The notes beneath the pieces were generated by a model that worked only from the letters and a program-made list of their open reading frames with translations, ran no database searches and was not told the DNA's origin. 64,000 bases of DNA, taken from NCBI GenBank assembly GCA_019416455.1, contig DXXG01000028.1:552603-616602 (forward strand), read 5' to 3'. Below are positions 24,586 through 31,774 of the stretch, in pieces. The position numbers and the translations under genes are program-made. Numbering within the stretch: the first letter of the stretch is position 1; every line of letters starts with the position of its first letter. This DNA comes from Clostridiales bacterium (GTDB lineage Bacteria > Bacillota > Clostridia > Oscillospirales > Acutalibacteraceae).

Positions 24586-25230
24586 ATGGAACATGTGGAA
24601 CAAGCTCTGCGGACAGCGGGAGTAGTCCCGGTGATCAAGCTGGATGACGAACTGAAAGCCGTACCTTTGGGCACCGCTCTGCTGGAAGGCGGCATCGCCG
24701 TTGCGGAGATCACCTTCCGCACCCCGGCAGCCGCTAAATCCATCGAAAAAATCAGCACTGCTCTGCCGGAGATGTTCGTTTGCGCTGGTACGGTGCTGAG
24801 CGTGGAACAGGCTATGCTGGCTGTGGACTGCGGCGCCAAAGCGGTCATCTCCCCTGGTACCAACCGGGAAGTGGTGGAATGGTGCGTGAAGAACAACATT
24901 CCCGTGTATCCCGGCTGCGCCACTCCTACGGAGATCGAGTCAGCTATGGGTATGGGGCTCACCACTTTGAAACTGTTCCCCGCTGAGGTAGTAGGCGGCG
25001 TAAAAATGCTCCAGGCGCTGTACGGTCCCTACCGGGGCGTGAAGTTTATGCCCACCGGCGGCATCAGCCCCAAGAACGTGAAGGAATATCTGGCCCAGCC
25101 CAACGTGATCGCCTGCGGCGGCAGCTGGCTGTGCCCTGCTGATGACATCAACGCCGGCAACTGGAAAAAGATCACCCAGTGCGCTAAAGAATGTGTGGAA
25201 CTGGTAAAAGAAGTCCGGGCAGGCAACTAA
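24586..25230 (+). CDS. eda: KDPG/KHG aldolase
   Basis: Splits 2-keto-3-deoxy-6-phosphogluconate (or related 2-keto acids) into pyruvate and an aldehyde. 214 residues, class I aldolase: catalytic Glu in AVAEITFRTP, GAGTV-like CAGTVLSVEQA, Schiff-base Lys in TTLKLFPAEVVGG, and FMPTGGISPKNV. Start at 24586 is preferred over 24574, which would leave no room for the ribosome site GAAAGG. It follows the dehydratase by 33 bases; no sugar-acid kinase is adjacent. Confidence 0.92.
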   Translation: MEHVEQALRTAGVVPVIKLDDELKAVPLGTALLEGGIAVAEITFRTPAAAKSIEKISTALPEMFVCAGTVLSVEQAMLAVDCGAKAVISPGTNREVVEWCVKNNIPVYPGCATPTEIESAMGMGLTTLKLFPAEVVGGVKMLQALYGPYRGVKFMPTGGISPKNVKEYLAQPNVIACGGSWLCPADDINAGNWKKITQCAKECVELVKEVRAGN

Positions 25231-25245
25231 ATGAATCTATTAAGA

Positions 25246-25274
25246 AAGAGGGCGGTTTGACCGCTCTCTTTTTT
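25246..25274 (+). terminator. Terminator after eda
   Basis: Eleven pairs (one G-T) AAGAGGGCGGT / ACCGCTCTCTT with a 3-base loop, then TTTTT. Confidence 0.8.
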
Positions 25275-25281
25275 CATACAA

Positions 25282-25315
25282 AAAAGGACTGCTGCTTTTA
25301 CGCAACAGTCCTTTT
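25282..25315 (-). terminator. Terminator after the zinc-ribbon protein gene
   Basis: AAAAGGACTG pairs with CAGTCCTTTT; leftward T run from the A tract at 25281. Confidence 0.75.
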
Positions 25316-25339
25316 CGCATGTCAGGTTTGAAAACAACC

Positions 25340-25780
25340 TTACTCCTGGCCGTCCTCTTCGGACTCCTCGTCGTCGTCAAAATCGAACTCCAAGGTCTCG
25401 CCGCAGCCGGGGCAAACAATGCTGCCTTCTTCCAGCATGGCATCGTTGAGCTCGATGGTGTCGCCGCAGCTGGGGCAGGTCACTTCGAACTCAGCGTCGT
25501 CGAAGTCGTCCTCGTCGTGGTGATGATGGCAACCGCAGCCGCACTCGTCCTCATCATCCAGCTCGTAGTAGTCCTCTTCCAGCTCGCCCAGGTCGTAGTC
25601 GATCTCATCCACCTGCTCGGAAAGCTCGCCCAGACCCTCGTCCAGTTCTTCCACAGACAGGCACAGGTCGTCCAGCAGCTCTACGATGGCGTTGAGGACC
25701 TTGGTCTCCTTGGCGTTGGGGTCCAGCTCCAGGCCGTCCATCAAGCCGCGGATATAAGAAGCTCTTTCGGAATTCGTCAT
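25340..25780 (-). CDS. CD1247-type N-terminal domain, zinc-ribbon acidic protein
   Basis: 146 residues. N-terminal helix region NSERASYIRGLMDGLELDPNAKETKVLNAIVELLDDL matches the CD1247 N-terminal domain of Clostridia; then a strongly acidic stretch with CGCGCHHHHDEDD, and a zinc ribbon CPSCG...CPGCG. Looks like a metal-binding regulatory or scaffold protein; function not established. AGGGAGG precedes ATG 25780. Follows efp on the same strand by 66 bases. Confidence 0.75.
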   Translation of the reverse strand: MTNSERASYIRGLMDGLELDPNAKETKVLNAIVELLDDLCLSVEELDEGLGELSEQVDEIDYDLGELEEDYYELDDEDECGCGCHHHHDEDDFDDAEFEVTCPSCGDTIELNDAMLEEGSIVCPGCGETLEFDFDDDEESEEDGQE

Positions 25781-25846
25781 CTTGCGTTCCTCCCTTGTTC
25801 CGTTTTGGGGCTGTCGCCCCACGGTGTATTTTGGCAAATGGATCGC

Positions 25847-26404
25847 TTAGGCGCGCTCCATGTACTCCCCGGTACGGGTATCGATGCGGATCATTTCGCC
25901 CTCGTTGATGAACAGGGGCACACGGATCTCAGCGCCGGTCTCCAGAGTAGCGGGCTTCAGGGTGTTGGTAGCGGTATCGCCCTTCACGCCGGGCTCGGTC
26001 TTGGTGACTTCCAGCTCCACGAAGTTGGGAGGCTCCACACCGAACACGTTGCCCTTGTAGGACAGCACCTTGCAGTCCATGTTCTCCTTGACAAACTTGA
26101 AGTTGTCGCTGAGAACGCTGGCGTTGATCGGGATCTGCTCGTAGGACTCGTTGTCCATGAAGTAATACAGGTCCCCGTCGCTGTACAGATACTGCATGTC
26201 CTTGCGCTCAATGTAAGCGGTGGGGTACTTGTCGTTGGGGTTAAAGGTCTTTTCCGTCACGGCACCGGTGATCACGTTGCGGATCTTGGTGCGCACGAAA
26301 GCGGCGCCCTTGCCGGGCTTCACGTGCTGGAACTCGATGATGGAATAAACGCCGCCGTCCATCTCAAACGTAACGCCGTTTCTGAAATCGCCTGCGGTTA
26401 TCAT
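25847..26404 (-). CDS. efp: Elongation factor P
   Basis: Rescues ribosomes stalled at polyproline by entering the E site. 185 residues, standard size. The tip loop with the modifiable Lys is in HVKPGKGAAFVRTK (about residue 32), and the C-terminal EIRVPLFINEGEMIRIDTRTGEYMERA is diagnostic. GGAGG lies eight bases before ATG 26404. Position after pepP is the common Firmicute order. Confidence 0.97.
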   Translation of the reverse strand: MITAGDFRNGVTFEMDGGVYSIIEFQHVKPGKGAAFVRTKIRNVITGAVTEKTFNPNDKYPTAYIERKDMQYLYSDGDLYYFMDNESYEQIPINASVLSDNFKFVKENMDCKVLSYKGNVFGVEPPNFVELEVTKTEPGVKGDTATNTLKPATLETGAEIRVPLFINEGEMIRIDTRTGEYMERA

Positions 26405-26495
26405 AATAACAACCTCCAAATTCTTTCTCTGTTCTATTTTACAGTATTCCCCCCAGGATTGCAAGCAATTTCCCCAGGGTACGCCTTAAAATCCC

Positions 26496-27575
26496 TTACA
26501 GGCAAATGAGTTCCTTAGGGGATTTGGTCAGGCTGCGGCAGCCGTCGGCCGTGATCAGCAGCATGTCCTCGATACGCACGCCGTATTTGGCGGGAATGTA
26601 AATGCCGGGTTCGTCGGTGACCACCATGCCCTCCGCGCAGGGATTGGTGTCCAACTTGGAAAAGCGGGGCCACTCGTGAACCTCAAAACCAACCCCATGA
26701 CCCAGGCTGTGACCAAAGGTCCCGGGGTAATCTTTCTCGATGATGTCACGGGCGATCTTGTCCACGTCACGACCCAGCATGCCGGGCTTCACCTGTTCAA
26801 TGACCGCCATATGAGCTTTCAGCACCGTGTCGTACACTGCTTTCTGCTCCTCAGACACCTGGCCCAAAGCCACGGTCCGGGTCATGTCGGAGTTATAGCC
26901 GTCCAGCAGCGCGCCGGTGTCCATGGTGATGAAATCGCCCTTATGCACCGTATTTTCAGAGGGCACTGCGTGGCACTGAGAGCCGTTCTTGCCGGCCGCC
27001 ACGATCAAATCGAAAGCCACGTTCTCCGCGCCCTGCTTGCGCATGAAAAACTCGATCTCCAAAGCCAGTTCCCGCTCGGTGACGCCTTCCTTGATGTAGG
27101 GCAGGATGTGCTGGAAGGCAGCGTCGGTAATGGCCTGGGAGTCCTCGATTTTCTTCACTTCTTCAGGGGACTTGATCATCCGCTGGTCACGGATGGCGTT
27201 GTCCAGGGAATCGTCCATGACAGCCTGGGCGCCGTACTTTTGGAAAGCGTTCTCGAAGCGCCGGGCCTGAGCCACGGAAAGCTGCTCGATCTCCAGATAG
27301 ATCTCCTTAATGCCATGCTTTTGGATCAACTCTCCAAGCTTGGCCATCAGAGAGTCGAATCCCACCACTTTGCAGTACTTGGCCTTGTAGTGGGCGGCTT
27401 CCTCGTAGCGGAAGTCCATCAGCAGGTAGGCTTCCTCCGCCGTGACAAACAATGCCCCGTCGCTGGCGGGGAACTGGGTGAAATAGCGGCGGTTCTTCTC
27501 AGAAAACACCAGGGCGGCCTTTTGACCGTCACCGTGGATAAGACGTTCTGTCAGACGTTCCACAGGATTTTTCAT
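26496..27575 (-). CDS. pepP: Xaa-Pro aminopeptidase (M24B)
   Basis: Removes N-terminal residues before proline. 359 residues: creatinase-like N-domain, then the pita-bread catalytic domain with metal ligands in MDTGALLDGYNSDMTR (two Asp), FGHSLGHGVGFEVHE (His), VVTDEPGIYIP (Glu) and RIEDMLLIT (Glu). The start overlaps the yqeG stop by four bases, so translation is coupled. Cytoplasmic. Confidence 0.92.
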   Translation of the reverse strand: MKNPVERLTERLIHGDGQKAALVFSEKNRRYFTQFPASDGALFVTAEEAYLLMDFRYEEAAHYKAKYCKVVGFDSLMAKLGELIQKHGIKEIYLEIEQLSVAQARRFENAFQKYGAQAVMDDSLDNAIRDQRMIKSPEEVKKIEDSQAITDAAFQHILPYIKEGVTERELALEIEFFMRKQGAENVAFDLIVAAGKNGSQCHAVPSENTVHKGDFITMDTGALLDGYNSDMTRTVALGQVSEEQKAVYDTVLKAHMAVIEQVKPGMLGRDVDKIARDIIEKDYPGTFGHSLGHGVGFEVHEWPRFSKLDTNPCAEGMVVTDEPGIYIPAKYGVRIEDMLLITADGCRSLTKSPKELICL

Positions 27576-28078
27576 CGCAAAACATCCTTTCTGTTCCGAA
27601 ATTTTTCCCGCAGTCCCTTTTCAAGAGCCCTGCGCGCCTTAAAGGTAAAGCCCTCTTCTTCCTCCATGGGCGTCAGCAGCACGGATTTCATCCCGCACAA
27701 ATTGGCCCCCACGATGTCGGTGAAGATCTGGTCCCCAATGATGACGCACTCCTGAGGCTTCACCTTCAGCCGTCTGGCCGCGCGGAGGTAACCCACCGGC
27801 AGGGGCTTGATAGCGAAACACAGGGTGTCCAGGCCGAATTTGACCCCGAAGGACTTCACCCGCTTTTTGTAATTGTTGGAGATGATAATCATCCGAAAAC
27901 CGGCGTCTCCCATGGCGTGCACCCACTCCAACGACCCCGGCGAGGGGGTGTGGGAGGTGTAGGTGGCCAGGGTGTTGTCCACGTCCAGCAGCAGAGCCTT
28001 GGCCCCCAGACTTCTCAGAAATTCCGGGGTGATCTCCGTGACCCGCTCCCGCATGGCAGTCGGCTGAAAGATGCCCAT
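27572..28078 (-). CDS. yqeG: YqeG-family HAD IIIA phosphatase
   Basis: 168 residues. HAD motifs: LLLDVDNTLATY (nucleophile Asp and acid Asp), MIIISNN (motif II), IKPLP (motif III Lys) and VIIGDQIFTDIVGAN (motif IV). This is the YqeG family, related to mitochondrial PGP phosphatase Gep4. AAGGAGA is seven bases before ATG 28078. First gene of the yqeG-pepP-efp run, although the rpsU terminator separates it from rpsU. Confidence 0.9.
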   Translation of the reverse strand: MGIFQPTAMRERVTEITPEFLRSLGAKALLLDVDNTLATYTSHTPSPGSLEWVHAMGDAGFRMIIISNNYKKRVKSFGVKFGLDTLCFAIKPLPVGYLRAARRLKVKPQECVIIGDQIFTDIVGANLCGMKSVLLTPMEEEEGFTFKARRALEKGLREKFRNRKDVLR

Positions 28079-28108
28079 CGAACCTTCTCCTTGCCTATTT
28101 TCTCGAAA

Positions 28109-28135
28109 CAAAAAAGCGGGCGAACCGCCCGCTTT
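28109..28135 (-). terminator. Terminator of rpsU
   Basis: AAAGCGGGCG pairs with CGCCCGCTTT with a 3-base loop; leftward T run from A tract 28109-28115. Confidence 0.8.
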
Positions 28136-28164
28136 CAAGGTACTTGTGAGTACTTGTGAGCAGC

Positions 28165-28341
28165 TTATTTATACTTGCGCTTGCGAGCTGCTTCAGACTT
28201 TTTCTTGCGCTTGACAGAGGGCTTTTCGTAAGCCTCTCTCTTACGGACCTCCTGGATCACGCCAGCTCTCGCACACTGCTTCTTGAAGCGACGGAGCGCG
28301 CTGTCCAGAGACTCGTTTTCCTTGAGCCGGATCTCAGCCAT
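28165..28341 (-). CDS. rpsU: 30S ribosomal protein S21
   Basis: 58-residue basic protein starting MAEIRLKENESLDSALRRFK and ending in a Lys/Arg-rich tail, the S21 pattern in full. GGGAGGG lies before the ATG. Strong own promoter at 28409-28437 and own terminator. Confidence 0.96.
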   Translation of the reverse strand: MAEIRLKENESLDSALRRFKKQCARAGVIQEVRKREAYEKPSVKRKKKSEAARKRKYK

Positions 28342-28408
28342 TTATATCCCTCCCATCCGCCGTAAGGCAGGGGTTCTTTCGTCGTAGCACACCAGTACAA
28401 CACAAACC

Positions 28409-28437
28409 ATTATACTGTCCCTTCCCCCGGTTGTCAA
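28409..28437 (-). promoter_or_regulatory. Promoter of rpsU
   Basis: Minus strand TTGACA (28432-28437), 17-base spacer, TATAAT (28409-28414): full consensus. Confidence 0.85.
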
Positions 28438-28504
28438 CCCCCTGTTTCGTTCATTTTTCCATGGATTGCCTTCCCAGCCAGAAAAATTCAGCGAAACTTT
28501 CGGT

Positions 28505-29158
28505 TCAACTTTTTCCCACGCCTTTCAAAAATTCCGGCACCTGACGGATGCTTTCCAGCACCGGTACTCCCGCCTGGCTCAAAAGCCTTTGGCTCTGGTG
28601 GCCCTGGGCAAGCAGCACACAGCTGCAGCCCGCGTCCTTGGCCACCTCCCAATCGTGTAGGGTGTCACCTACAAAGATCACCTGGGCCGGGTCGATCCCG
28701 TTTTCCTGGAAATACCTCCGGGCAAGTCCTGCCTTGCTATCGGCATAAATGTCTGAAAGGCCCAGCAATGCCTGGAACCGCTCCCGAACCCCCTGTGCTT
28801 CCACCTGGCGTTCCAAAGTCTCTTGTGGAGACGCGGACACGATCATCTGGACCACGCCGCATTCTTCCAGTTCTCGAAGCACCTCCTCTGCCCCGGGGAA
28901 CAGCCCGCAGCTGGGAGAAAGCTCCCCGTAAAGCCGGGTCCACTCCACCGCCAGCTCCTCAAAAGGCTCCCGGACCAGGTCCAGCCCGGCGGAGAGATAG
29001 TATTCCCGCACCGGGAAAGTGAAGATCTCCCGATAGCGCTCCGCTCCGCCCAAGCCTGGAAGGCCGCGGCGGGACAGCATCCGGTCCATGACCGCCATAG
29101 CCACGTCCACGTCACTTAACAGGGTACCGTTCCAGTCCCATACCACATAAGGGATCAT
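28505..29158 (-). CDS. HAD hydrolase, phosphoglycolate phosphatase-like
   Basis: 217 residues with HAD motifs YVVWDWNGTLLSDV (I), MIVSASP (II), DSKAGLARRYFQ (III) and VIFVGDTLHDWEVAKDAGC (IV), and an alpha-helical cap after motif I, as in Gph-type phosphatases. Trp in the WDWNG motif is common in a subgroup. AAGGAGG lies eight bases before ATG 29158. Follows ybaK by 44 bases. Confidence 0.82.
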   Translation of the reverse strand: MIPYVVWDWNGTLLSDVDVAMAVMDRMLSRRGLPGLGGAERYREIFTFPVREYYLSAGLDLVREPFEELAVEWTRLYGELSPSCGLFPGAEEVLRELEECGVVQMIVSASPQETLERQVEAQGVRERFQALLGLSDIYADSKAGLARRYFQENGIDPAQVIFVGDTLHDWEVAKDAGCSCVLLAQGHQSQRLLSQAGVPVLESIRQVPEFLKGVGKS

Positions 29159-29202
29159 CTCTCCCGCCTCCTTGTCCGCTTTCCCCGCGAAACATGCTCT
29201 TT

Positions 29203-29685
29203 TTATAAGTTTTCGGTTTGCCAGCCCTTGCACACGTCTGCCCATTCCTTAAAACGGGAGGTTTCTTCCAATTCTGGAATGGTGAGCTCGATGGCGGAAT
29301 TGCCGCTGCCGCAGGCGGGAAACACCGTGTGGAACCGCTTTAGAGACTCGTCCAGATAGACCCAGACCCCTTCCTTCACAGCGAAAGGACACACACCGCC
29401 CACGGGATGGCCAACCAGGTCTATGGCCTGCTGAGGGGTGAGCATCTTGGCTTTTTGGTGGAAATAGGCCTTGTATTTGGCATTGTCCACTTTGGCATCC
29501 CCTGCCGCCACAATGAGGATGGGCTCCTCCCCCACCATGAACGATAAAGTCTTGGCGATGCGGGCAGGCTCGCAGCCCAAAGCCGCGGCGGCAAGTTCCA
29601 CCGTGGCGCTGGACTCCTCCAATTCCCGCACCCGCTCTTCCATGCCGAACTGAGAAAAATATTCCTTAACTGACGCTACGGACAC
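29203..29685 (-). CDS. YbaK/EbsC-family aminoacyl-tRNA deacylase
   Basis: 160 residues of the YbaK/ProX editing fold: AARIAKTLSF-like ARIAKTLSFMV, AAGDAKVDNAKYKAYF with the conserved Lys, GHPVGGVCPFAV and VYLDESLKRFHTVFPACGSGNSAIEL. Such proteins hydrolyse mischarged tRNA such as Cys-tRNA(Pro). GTG at 29685 is chosen because GGAAAGGGG lies eight bases upstream; no closer ATG exists. Confidence 0.87.
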   Translation of the reverse strand: MSVASVKEYFSQFGMEERVRELEESSATVELAAAALGCEPARIAKTLSFMVGEEPILIVAAGDAKVDNAKYKAYFHQKAKMLTPQQAIDLVGHPVGGVCPFAVKEGVWVYLDESLKRFHTVFPACGSGNSAIELTIPELEETSRFKEWADVCKGWQTENL

Positions 29686-29792
29686 AAGTAAGACCCCTTT
29701 CCATCCATACTCTATGTTGCGCCCCGCCCCGATCTGCGGTATACTATAAGAAACAACGGATCCCATGATCCCCGATCAGAGAGGAGCATTTT

Positions 29793-30653
29793 ATGGCAAG
29801 CGACTGCCGGTTCGCCGTACTCATCGACGCGGACAACGTGTCGGTAAAATATATCAAGATCATCCTGGACGAGATCTCCAAAGACGGAGTTGCCACCTAC
29901 AAGCGCATTTACGGGGACTGGACCAATCCGTCCCTGATCTCCTGGAAAAGCGCTCTGCTGGACAATTCCATCATCCCCATCCAGCAGTACAGCTACACCA
30001 CCGGAAAGAATTCCACCGACTCCGCCATGATCATCGACGCCATGGACATCCTCTATTCCGGACAGGTGGAGGGCTTCTGCCTGGTGTCCTCCGACAGCGA
30101 TTTCACCCGCCTGGCCTCCCGGCTGCGGGAATCAGGCATGACGGTGATCGGCATGGGCGAAAGCAAAACGCCTAATTCCTTCATCGCTGCCTGCAACAAA
30201 TTCAAATACCTAGACATCCTTTCCGCCGCCGACGAGGAGGAATCCGAGGAGACTCAGAAACAGGAAGCCCCCAAGAAAGCTCCCCAGCAGAAAAAGGCTC
30301 CCGCCCGCAAGACCGCTTCCCAGAAAAAAGCCAAGGAAGAGCCCAAGCCTGAAAAGGAGCAAAAGCCGGTCCCCGCTCAGAAACAGAGGAAGGACATCGA
30401 GGAGCCCCGTACCAGTCTGCGGACCATTCGCCGGGCGCTGCGAACCATCGTTCGGGAGAATTCCGACGAGGACAACTGGATCATCATCGGAAAAGTGGGA
30501 AACATTCTGGACAAGCGCTACCCTGACTTCGACGTGCGCAACTTCGGCTTCTCCAAGCTGACGCCTTTCCTGGATTCCCTAGATATGTTCGAGATCAAAA
30601 GCGAACGCAAGGACAACAACAGTTCTCCCCAAATGTACGTCCGCTTAAAATGA
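29793..30653 (+). CDS. NYN-domain ribonuclease-like protein with OST-HTH domain
   Basis: 286 residues. N-terminal NYN (PIN-like) domain with acidic residues in FAVLIDADNVSVKY, GKNSTDSAMIIDAMDIL and CLVSSDSDFTRLASRLRESG; a Lys/Pro/Gln-rich linker (about 150-205); then an OST-HTH/LOTUS-like domain (SLRTIRRALRTIVREN ... WIIIGKVGNILDKRYPDFDVRNFGFSKLTPFLDSL). The combination suggests RNA binding and cleavage. GAGAGGAG precedes the ATG. Confidence 0.85.
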   Translation: MASDCRFAVLIDADNVSVKYIKIILDEISKDGVATYKRIYGDWTNPSLISWKSALLDNSIIPIQQYSYTTGKNSTDSAMIIDAMDILYSGQVEGFCLVSSDSDFTRLASRLRESGMTVIGMGESKTPNSFIAACNKFKYLDILSAADEEESEETQKQEAPKKAPQQKKAPARKTASQKKAKEEPKPEKEQKPVPAQKQRKDIEEPRTSLRTIRRALRTIVRENSDEDNWIIIGKVGNILDKRYPDFDVRNFGFSKLTPFLDSLDMFEIKSERKDNNSSPQMYVRLK

Positions 30654-30660
30654 CCTTTTT

Positions 30661-30690
30661 CCCCTGCCGCGATCGCGGCGGGGGATTTTT
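30661..30690. terminator. Terminator between NYN and GNAT genes
   Basis: CCCCTGCCGCG pairs with CGCGGCGGGG, followed by ATTTTT. Confidence 0.7.
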
Positions 30691-31198
30691 ATTTCAACAG
30701 TTTTTCGTAGGCCAGCCGCTCGCCGCCGTCCTCTAAATAGATGATGCCACGGTACTCCAGGCCGTTTTTCTCCATGACACGTTGCATCACCTTGTTGTCT
30801 CGGTGAGTGTCCCCTCGCAGGACCGTCAGGCCATGCTGCCGGGCTTCCTGCTCCAGCTGCCGAAAAAACAGCCCGGGCACGCCTTTGCCCTTACAGGAAC
30901 CAGCTACGGCGATCCGGTGAAGAAACGCGTACTCCTCCGGCTGAGCGCCCCAGGCCCCTTCATAAATAGTTTTATAGGTAGGCTCCCGGCCAATGCCCAG
31001 ATAGGCCGTAGCCACTACATCACCGTTCTCCTCCACGACCCAAGCGCAACCCTCCGCAACGTCTGCCTGAAAGGTCTCTTTGTTTGGGTAACCGTCCTGC
31101 CATTGGTCCACTCCGTTTTGACGCAGAAACTCCTGCGCTTCCCGGTACAGCGCCTCCACAGCGGGAGCGTCCGCCAATGCTGCTTTCCGCAGTTCCAT
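30689..31198 (-). CDS. GNAT-family N-acetyltransferase
   Basis: 169 residues. Motif A for acetyl-CoA is in FLHRIAVAGSCKGKGVPGLFFRQLEQEARQHG, with GVP replacing the more usual GxG/A ending, and motif B in DNKVMQRVMEKNGLEYRGII. Substrate not predictable. Upstream is a 50-base gap before the next leftward elements; no operon partner. Confidence 0.85.
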   Translation of the reverse strand: MELRKAALADAPAVEALYREAQEFLRQNGVDQWQDGYPNKETFQADVAEGCAWVVEENGDVVATAYLGIGREPTYKTIYEGAWGAQPEEYAFLHRIAVAGSCKGKGVPGLFFRQLEQEARQHGLTVLRGDTHRDNKVMQRVMEKNGLEYRGIIYLEDGGERLAYEKLLK

Positions 31199-31249
31199 GC
31201 CGATCCTTCCTTTCCCAAATCATATCCTCCCTATGATAACAATTTCCTC

Positions 31250-31278
31250 TTGTTTTTTCAACCAAAACCAGGTATAAT
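31250..31278 (+). promoter_or_regulatory. Promoter upstream of the SRP RNA region
   Basis: TTGTTT (31250-31255), 17-base spacer, TATAAT (31273-31278). It is about 320 bases before the SRP RNA; no closer promoter was seen. Confidence 0.6.
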
Positions 31279-31283
31279 ATGGT

Positions 31284-31577
31284 TTGTCAGTCGCGAAGCG
31301 CCTTTTTGGGGGGTGCTTTACGGCTGGCACGAACCACACAGCATCAATCACCGCGGACGGCGGGCAAGCGGCTTCCCTAAAGGGAGCGAGCAGGGCGAGC
31401 GAATCCGCGGCTTGGGTCCAGCGTTTTGCTGAGCCGACGGCAGAAGTGCCCGAGGGCATGAGTTTGGCACTGTCAACGTTCGCGGAAATCACGTCAGCGT
31501 ATTTCGCAAGTGGAAGCAAGCGAAGCGCGCGAAAACGCGGCATAAAGTTCTTTGCCTACTTTCTTTCAAGAAAGTAG
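31284..31577. repeat. Probable interspersed repeat block before SRP RNA
   Basis: GC-rich block with an open frame that has no good ribosome site, ending in a perfect palindrome CTACTTTCTT-TC-AAGAAAGTAG (31556-31577). I associate its peptide (ending KRSARKRGIKFFAYFLSRK) with non-coding repeats that recur in gut Clostridia genomes; this is memory-based. It lies between the promoter and the SRP RNA. Confidence 0.4.
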
Positions 31578-31602
31578 GAGGGCAGAGGATACGGTGGAAT
31601 AT

Positions 31603-31709
31603 GGGAGCGGGCAGGTCTGCGCGGCGGGACGCCGTGAACCATGTCAGGCGGGGAACCGAGCAGCATTAAGCGGCAGTTCCCGGGCGATGCAGGGTGCCTG
31701 TCCGTTCCC
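31603..31709 (+). ncRNA. ffs: Signal recognition particle RNA (small bacterial type)
   Basis: Ends pair as GGGAGCGGGCAGG with CCTGTCCGTTCCC (pairing extends a few bases out to 31599-31713). The apical part has the conserved Ffh-binding pattern GAACCATGTCAGG...GGAAC...GAGCAGC with a GGAA loop. About 107 nt, so it lacks the Alu domain. Location just upstream of dnaX is the known Firmicute arrangement. Confidence 0.9.
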
Positions 31710-31774
31710 ATATGTTACCGGGCTTCTGCCCTGTGTTTTCTCTGGGAAAAGTTCCGGGAAAGGAGGTCTTTGGC

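Noticed and set aside
31284..31577. 97-residue open frame before the SRP RNA
   Set aside because: Start has no ribosome site and the block behaves like a non-coding repeat ending in a perfect palindrome; listed as repeat instead.
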